Positions 58,198 to 64,000 of a stretch of DNA of 64,000 bases are shown in pieces. The position numbers and the translations under genes are program-made. The notes under the pieces were generated by a model, which saw only the letters and a program-made list of their open reading frames with translations, searched no databases and was not told the DNA's origin. The DNA comes from Ailurus styani (taxonomy: Eukaryota; Chordata; Mammalia; Carnivora; Ailuridae), in NCBI GenBank assembly GCA_002007465.1, contig LNAC01000861.1, positions 396,458-460,457 on the forward strand, in the 5' to 3' direction. The first letter of the stretch is position 1. Every line of letters begins with the position of its first letter.

Positions 58198-58262
58198 AAC
58201 TGATTGAGTGACCTTAGGCAAATTTGGGCCTTGTTTTACTCATCAGTAAAATGAGACAGTCT
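58198..58262 (+). mobile_element. MIR SINE core fragment
   Basis: 'TGATTGAGTGACCTTAGGCA', 'AATTTGGGCCTTGTTTTACT' and CATCAGTAAAATGAGACAG match the MIR core. Confidence 0.6.
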
Positions 58263-58533
58263 GTAATGTTATATCGTTCTTTGTTATCTAAAAGTAGTAC
58301 AGAAATATGGCAAAAGAAACAACAGTGTAGAAAGATCTAAAAAGGCCTTCCTTCCCTCTCTTCCCCTGCCACCATGAACCCTCAGTCCATTTTCTCAGAG
58401 AAAACCATTATTGATACTTTCTTTGAAGTCTGATGCAACATTTATGCAAATACACATATGCAAATTCTTTAAAAGCAAGTGAGACTTTAATACACATACT
58501 GCTCAGAACTTGTCTTATTTACATTAAAATATA

Positions 58534-58905
58534 TGTTATTGGCTGAATTGTATCTCCTCAAAATTCACGTGTTGTTGCCCTAGTCCCCAATGCTTCAAAA
58601 TGTGACTGTATCAGGAGATAGAATCTTTAAAGAGATGATTAGAGCAAAATGAAGTCATCTGGGTGAGCCCTAATCCAATGTGACCAGCCGCCTTATCAGA
58701 AAAAGTGATTAGGACACAGACAGGCACAGACAGAAGAATATAAGACTGTGTATAAGACAAAAATAAAAAGCTCTCAGAAGAAACCAATCCTACCAACACC
58801 TTGATCTTGAACTTAGCCTCCAGAATTGTGAGAAAATTAATTTCTGTAGTTTAAGTCACCTAGTCTGTAGTGCTTTATTATGGCAGCCCTAATGAACTAA
58901 CACAG
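58534..58905 (+). mobile_element. MLT1-type MaLR LTR, sense, near full length
   Basis: 'TGTTATTGGCTGAATTGTAT', 'AAAATGTGACTGTATCAGGA', 'GAGCCCTAATCCAATGTGAC', 'CAACACCTTGATCTTGAACT', 'AGCCTCCAGAATTGTGAGAA' and the end 'GAACTAACACAG' follow MLT1C order. It lies about 220 bp upstream of the Tigger element. Confidence 0.9.
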
Positions 58906-59595
58906 TACATTATAGATATCTTTACATATGAGCACATATAGATCTACCTTGCATAATAGCAGTCCTATAATATTTACTCTATTTTATGGGTATGATGCAA
59001 TTGATTTTACAATTAGTGGAAATATAGGTTCCAATCTGCCTCTTCTGTAGTGACCGGAGGTCAAGTATATCCTCTCTGGGGGAAAAAAACACTACCCAGA
59101 GCCACCACTCTTTTTTATACACAATGATCAGTATGGCACACCTCATTTTATTGCACTTTGCTCTATCACCCTCTTCAGATACTGCATTTTTTACAAATTG
59201 ATGGTTTGTGGCAAGTCTATCCATATCATTTTTCCAACATTTGCTCACTTCATGTCTTTTTGTTACATTTTGTTAATTCTTGCAAGCCTTTTCATTATTA
59301 TTTTTTGTTGTTATGGTGATCTCTGATCAGTGATATTTTCTGGTACTACTGCAATTGTTTTGGGGCACCATGAACCATGCCCAAAAAGATGGTGAACTTA
59401 ATTGATATATGTTGTGTGTCTTCTGATGGCTTCACTAACCAGTCATCCCCCCATCTTTTTCCCTCTCCTCAGGTCTCCCTATTCCCTGAGACACAATAAT
59501 ATTGAAATTAGACCAACTAATAACCCTACAATGGCCTCTATATATTCAAGGAAAAGGAAAAGTTGCATGTTTCTCACTTTAAATCAAAAGCTAGG

Positions 59596-59792
59596 GGCGC
59601 CTGGGTGGCTCGGTGGGTTAAAGCCTCTACCTTCGGCTCAGGTCATGATCTCAGGGTCCTCGGATCGAGCCCCGCATCGGGCTCCCTGCTCAGCAGGGAG
59701 CCTGGTTCCTCCTCTTTCTCTGCCTGCCTCTCTGCCTACTTGTAACCTCTCTCTCTCTGTCAAATAAATAAAATAAAATTAAATTAAATTTA
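59596..59792 (+). mobile_element. Young mustelid-type CAN-SINE in Tigger1
   Basis: GCGCCTGGGTGGCTCGGTGG head, 'GTTAAAGCCTCTACC' core, and a tail of AAATAAAATAAAATTAAATT type. AAAAGCTAGG is repeated at 59586-59595 and 59793-59802. It interrupts transposase codons just after FLTLNQKL. Confidence 0.95.
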
Positions 59793-59952
59793 AAAAGCTA
59801 GGAATGACTAAGCTTAGTGAGGAAGGCATGTCAAAAGCTGAGACAGGCTGAAAACTAGACCTCTTGCACCAAACAGTTAGCCATTGTGAATGCTGAGGAA
59901 TAGTTCCTAAAGGAAATTAAAAGCTCTACTTCAGTGAGCACACAAATAATAA

Positions 59953-59958
<6 letters not shown>

Positions 59959-59994
<36 letters not shown>
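59959..59994. repeat. (TA)n microsatellite in Tigger1
   Basis: Eighteen TA units preceded by AATAATAATATT. It disrupts the N-terminal third of the transposase region. Confidence 0.97.
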
Positions 59995-59998
<4 letters not shown>

Positions 59999-60729
59999 CA
60001 GCCTTATTGCTGTATGGAGAAAGTTTGAATGGTCTAGATAAATCAAACCAGCCACAACATTCTCTTAAGCCAAAGCTTAATCCAGAGAAAAGCCTTAACT
60101 GCCTTTAATTCTATGGAGGCGGAGAGAGCTGAGGAAGCTAAGGAAGAAAAGTTAGAAGCTGACAGATGTTGGTTCACAAGGTTGAAGGAAAGATGCCATC
60201 TCCATAACACCAAAGCGCAGAGTGAAGTTGCAAGTGCTGATGTAGAAGCTGCAGCAAGTTCTCTGGAAGATCTAGCTCGGATCATCAGTAGAAGTGGCTA
60301 CATAAAATAATAGCCATAATGCAGATGAAACAGTCATCTTCTGGAAGAAAATACTGTCTAGGACTTTCATAGCTAGAGAAGAGAAGTCAATGCCTGCCTT
60401 CAAAGCTTCAAAGGACAGGCTGACTCTCTTGTTAGGGTCTAAAGCAGTTGGTGACTTTCAGTCGAAGGCAATGATCCTTTGCCATTTCCCAAATCCTAGG
60501 GACCATACCAATCATGCTAAATCTAGTCTGCCTGTGTTTTTCCAATGGAAGAACAAAGTCTGGATGACAGTACATCCGTCAAAATATAGTTTATTGAATA
60601 TTTTAAGCCCACTCTTGAGAATTACTGCTCAGGAAAAAAATATTTCCTTCATATATTTATGATCATTGACAGTACGTCTGGCCACCCAAGAGTTCTGATG
60701 GAGATGTACAATAAGATTAATGTTGTTTT

Positions 60730-60950
60730 GGCGCCTGGGTGGCTCAGTGGGTTAAAGCCTCTGCTTTCGGCTCAGGTCATGATCTCAGCGTCCTGGGATC
60801 GAGGCCCGCATCAGGCTCCCTGCTCAGCAGGGAGCCTGCTTCCTCCTCTCTCTCTGCCTGCCTCTCTGCCTACTTGTAATCNTCTCTCTCCCTCTGTGTC
60901 AAAAAAAAAAAAAAAAAAAAAAAAACTTTAAAAAAAAAAAAAAAAAAAAA
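60730..60950 (+). mobile_element. Young mustelid-type CAN-SINE in Tigger1, perfect 17-bp target duplication
   Basis: GGCGCCTGGGTGGCTCAGTG head with 'GGTTAAAGCCTCTGC' core. The tail is a long poly(A) with one CTTT interruption. AAGATTAATGTTGTTTT is exact at 60713-60729 and 60951-60967. A single N at 60882 sits in the CT-rich body. Confidence 0.95.
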
Positions 60951-61424
60951 AAGATTAATGTTGTTTTCATGCCTGCTAACACACATCCATTCTGCAGCCC
61001 ATGGATCAAGAAGTGATTTTGGCTTTCATGTCTAATTATTTAAGAAAAAACATTTCTTAAGCTTATAGATGCTATAAATAATGATTCCTCTGATGGATCT
61101 GGGCAATGTAAATTGAAAACCTTCTGGATGGGATTCACCATTCTAGATGCTACTAAGACATCTGTGATTCATAGAAAGAGGTCAAAAAATCAACATTAAC
61201 AAGCATTTGCAAGAAGTTGATTCCAGTCATCTTGAATGCTTCAAGTCATCTAGACTTTGGGTTCCAACTTAAGTGGAACAAGTAACTGCAGATGTGGTGG
61301 AAATAACAAGAGAACTAGAATTAGAAGTGGAGCTTGAAGATGTGCTGAATTGCTGCAATCTCATGATTAAACTTGAACGTGCATGGAGTTGCTTCTTATG
61401 GATGAGCAAAGAAAGTGGTTTCTT

Positions 61425-61635
61425 TTTTTTATTTTTTTTAAAGATTTTATTTATTTGTTTGACACACAGAGAGAGAGATTACAAGTAGGCAGAGAGACAG
61501 ACAGAGAGACAGGGAGAGAAGGAAGCAGGCTCCCCGCTGAGCAGAGAGCCCGATGCGGGCCTCGATCTCAGGACGCTGAGATCATGACCTGAGCTGAAAG
61601 CAGAGGTTTTAACCCACTGAGCCACCCAGGCGCCC
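61425..61635 (-). mobile_element. Young mustelid-type CAN-SINE in Tigger1, antisense
   Basis: The poly(T) tail, AAAGATTTTATTTATTTGTT, GA body and head TGAGCCACCCAGGCGCCC are intact. AAGAAAGTGGTTTCTT is exact at 61409-61424 and 61636-61651. Confidence 0.95.
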
Positions 61636-61880
61636 AAGAAAGTGGTTTCTTAAGATGGAATCTATTGGTGAAGATGCTGTGAAGATTGTTGGCGTGACAA
61701 TGAAGGTTTCAGGATATTACATAAACATAAGGGGCTTAAGGGGCAGTAGGGCTTGAGAGGATTGATTCCAATTTTGAAAGAAGTTCTACTGTGGTTAAAA
61801 TGCTACTAAATAGTATGAAATGCTACAGGGAAATTATGAAAGGAAGACTCGATCAATGAGGTAAACTATATTGTTTTCTT

Positions 61881-62098
61881 TTTTTTTAGAAGTTTTTTTT
61901 TAAAGATTTATTGATTTATTGATTTATTGATTTGACAGAGAGAAAGAGATCACAAGTAGTCAGAGAGGCAGGCAGAGAGAGGAGGAAGTAGGCTCCTTGC
62001 TGAGCAGAGAGCCTGATGCGGGGCTCAATCTCAGGACCTTGAGATCATGACCTGAGCCGAAGGCAGAGGCTTAACCCACTGAACCACCCAGGCACCCC
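61881..62098 (-). mobile_element. Young mustelid-type CAN-SINE in Tigger1, antisense
   Basis: The tail has AAAGATTTATTGATTTATTG repeats (an ATTG variant of the usual ATTT), and the head is 'TGAACCACCCAGGCACCCC'. TATTGTTTTCTT is exact at 61869-61880 and 62099-62110. Confidence 0.94.
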
Positions 62099-62348
62099 TA
62101 TTGTTTTCTTATTTTAAGAAATTACCACAGTCACCCCAGCCTTCAGCAACTACCGTCCTGATCAGTCAGCAGCCATTAACATTGAGGCAAAACCCTCCAC
62201 CAGCAAAATATTACAACTCACTAAATCTCCAATAATGGTTAGCATTTTTTAGCAATAAAGTATTTTTAAATAAAGATTGTACATTGTTTTTATTAAATAT
62301 AATATTATCATACATTTAATAGAATACATTATTGTATACTTATTTTTT

Positions 62349-63274
62349 GATAACACTTGGTAGAATTTATTAAATATCTGCATATGTATGTATCTGCAGC
62401 TCAGTGGTTTTTCCCCATATATTTTCTTTTCTTTTTTAAAATTTAAATTCAATTAACCAACATATAGTACATCATTAGTTTCAGATGTACCGTTAATAAT
62501 TTATCAGTTAACACCCAGTGTTCATCGCATCACATGCCCTCCTTAATGCCCATCAATTACCCCATTCCCCACCACCATCAACTTCCCCTCCAATAACCCT
62601 CAGTTTGTTTCCTAGAGTTAAGAGTCTCTCATGGTTTGTCTCCCTCTCTGATTACTTCTTGTTCAATTTTCCCTCCCTTCCCTTATGTTCCTCTGCACTG
62701 TTTCTTACATTCCACATGAATGAAAGCATGATAATTGTCTTTCTATGATTGACTTATTTTGCTCAGCATATCCTCCAGTTCTATCCACATCAGTGTAAAT
62801 GGTAAGTATTCATGTTTTCTGATGGCTGAGTAATATTCCATTGTGTATGTATACCACAGTTTCTTTATCCATTCATCTGTCAGTGGACATCTCGGTTCTT
62901 TCCACAGTTTCGCTCTTGTGGACATTGCTGCTATGAATATTGGGGGGCAGGTGCCCCTTTGGATCACTTCATTTGTATCTTTGGGGTAAATACCTAATAG
63001 TGCCATTGCTGGGTCATAGGGTGGCTCTATTTTTAACTTCTTGAGGACCCTCCATACTGTTTTCCAGAGTGGGTGTACCAGCTTGCATTCCCACCAACAG
63101 TGTAAGAGAGTTCCCCTTTCTCCACATCCTCACTACCATCTGTCATTTCCTGACTTGTTAATTTTAACCATTCTGACTGGTGTTTGGTGGTATCTCATTG
63201 TGGTTTTGATTTGTATTTCCCTTATGCTGAGTGATGTGGAACATTTTTTCATGTGTGTGTTGGCCATTTGTACA
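62349..63274 (-). mobile_element. 5'-truncated carnivore LINE-1 in Tigger1, antisense
   Basis: Antisense 3' UTR (TTAAATTCAATTAACCAACA) is followed by the ORF2 C-terminus up to about 63268. Tigger sequence resumes at about 63275 ('CATAATTTTTATATGCACTA'). Between the L1 tail (about 62409) and the left Tigger flank (about 62348) lie some 60 bp that fit neither element. Confidence 0.88.
62743..63268 (-). pseudogene. LINE-1 ORF2 C-terminal remnant
   Basis: Minus-strand frames read [32 protein letters not shown], then after a frame break ALLGIYPKDTNEVIQRGTC, PIFIAAMSTRAKLWKEPRCP, LTDEWIKKLWYTYTMEYYSA. This is the L1 ORF2 C-terminal region, as in the copy at 25175-25624. Endonuclease and reverse transcriptase domains are absent because of 5' truncation. 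Confidence 0.9.
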
Positions 63275-63389
63275 TGTACATAATTTTTATATGCACTAGG
63301 AAACCAAAAAATTTGACTCACTTTATTGTGATATTCACTTTATTCTGATGATCTGGAACTGAACCCACAATATCTCTGAGCTATTTCTG

Positions 63390-64000
63390 TATTGAATAAA
63401 ATGTTAACAGGCAATATAGAAGATAGGACCAAATACCTAAAAACCAAGACAAAAATGTAGGCAAAAGATTTCTATTTCTACTTATGAAGGAGTAACTTCT
63501 ATAACATAATCTTTACTGTCTTAAACAATTTGAAAATTGAAGAACAAGGAGAAAAAACTTTTCAGACACTGAAAACAGCAGCAAAAGCCTATTAATTTTA
63601 AAAGTAATGGAAACTAAATAAGCCTTATAGTTGCCCTTTCACCTGAGATCAATCTCTGATTTGTGGTAAAGAGAGGGGAACTCAAACAGAGCTCAGGGGT
63701 GTTCCTGAAGAGAAGAGATAGATAATGAATTCAGGGAGAATGAAGGGGATAGAATTTATAGTCCAGGGTGCCAGATAGTGAAAGAGCTCTAGAAAGATAT
63801 AAAAGAGACCTCTTTAGTCTTTTGCGGAACACCAATCTCTTCTTTTCTAGGAGAAATTTCATGAAACCAGGAAAATAAAAGTACCAAGGAAAGTGAATTA
63901 CTGGGAAACTATAAGTCAAAACAAAAAAAACCCAAACAAACAAACAAAAAAACCAAAACCCAAAACAAAACAAAACAAAAACCCAAAAAAACAAACCAAA
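63390..64000. other. No gene; A-rich low-complexity end
   Basis: Nothing recognised to about 63915. From 63920 to the window end the sequence is an A-rich CAAA/CCAAA tract, which may be the tail of an element beyond the window edge. Confidence 0.5.

Larger units (their letters stand above)
59531..62242 (+). pseudogene. Tigger1 transposase pseudogene
   Basis: The start codon at 59531 opens MASIYSRKRKS, followed by FLTLNQKL, before a SINE cuts in. Later fragments include [20 protein letters not shown] (60125-60190 region), [10 protein letters not shown] and MPAFKASKDRLTLLLGSKAV. The stop TAG lies at 62240-62242. A pogo-like transposase has an N-terminal helix-turn-helix DNA-binding part and a DDE/D catalytic domain. 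All three catalytic Asp codons remain readable: 60324-60326 (in NADE), 60668-60670 (IIDSTSGHP, usually LLIDNAPGHP) and 61014-61016 (LQPMDQ). Stops, frameshifts and four SINE insertions abolish the protein. Confidence 0.9.
59129..63389 (+). mobile_element. Nearly complete Tigger1 (pogo/Tc1-mariner) DNA transposon with nested insertions
   Basis: The left end CAGTATGGCACACCTCATTT and right end 'AATATCTCTGAGCTATTTCTG' are decayed copies of the Tigger1 inverted repeat, with TA directly after the right end at 63390-63391. The 5' UTR, transposase region and 3' UTR follow in order. Removing four SINEs, one L1 and a TA microsatellite leaves about 2.4 kb, the usual Tigger1 length. Tigger1 moved in early eutherians by cut-and-paste; this copy is long dead. 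Confidence 0.93.

Noticed and set aside
59531..62242. Possibility of a functional, domesticated Tigger transposase
   Set aside because: Four SINE insertions, an intervening microsatellite, stops and frameshifts break the frame. No intact domain remains long enough to suggest exaptation.

Overview
This window looks like nuclear intergenic DNA from a caniform carnivore, most likely a mustelid. The main evidence is 23 tRNA-Lys-derived CAN-SINEs. The young ones carry the diagnostic 5' core 'GGCGCCTGGGTGGCTCAGTG' followed by 'GGTTAAAGCCTCTGCC', and end in 'CTGCCTACTTGTAATCTCTC' plus 'AAATAAATAAATAAAATCTT'. That form is typical of weasel-family genomes (ferret, mink, marten) rather than dog, cat or bear. 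I found no host gene, exon, RNA gene, CRISPR array or operon. The longest open frames (155 to 165 codons) look like chance. The only sequences that once coded for protein are decayed transposon ORFs: two LINE-1 ORF2 C-terminal ends and one Tigger transposase.

Layout. 1-530: an old LTR end and an L2 tail. 3.3-7.8 kb: a SINE cluster plus two unclassified, roughly 83% similar copies of a 72-bp segment. 8-19.4 kb: scattered antisense MaLR (MLT1-type) LTRs, a MER5A hAT element, microsatellites, and a 425-bp identical duplication across a single N at 17101. 19.4-21.9 kb: a GC-richer stretch with no recognised repeat. 22-35.4 kb: L2 remnants, a hAT element, a 5'-truncated carnivore L1 with three single-N joins, and more SINEs. 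37-42 kb: a nested block in which an old LINE-like repeat is split by an antisense MLT1 provirus with both LTRs, and both are hit by SINEs. 42-50 kb: SINEs, an old MLT1-type LTR and a repeat-free, CpG-retaining stretch (44.5-45.2 kb). 50-54 kb: old LINE pieces, two L1 fragments in opposite orientation, an MLT1 LTR, and a MIR split by a SINE. 59.1-63.4 kb: a nearly complete Tigger1 (pogo-like) transposon, end to end, carrying four SINEs, one L1 and a TA microsatellite.

Nothing here works together as a pathway. What the window records is a layered insertion history: L2/MIR first, then MLT1, MER5A and Tigger, then carnivore L1, then arctoid SINEs, then young mustelid SINEs. The six single Ns, most of them flanked by near-identical sequence, look like unmerged contig overlaps rather than biology. 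All family names come from recognition of consensus features by eye; no database search was run.
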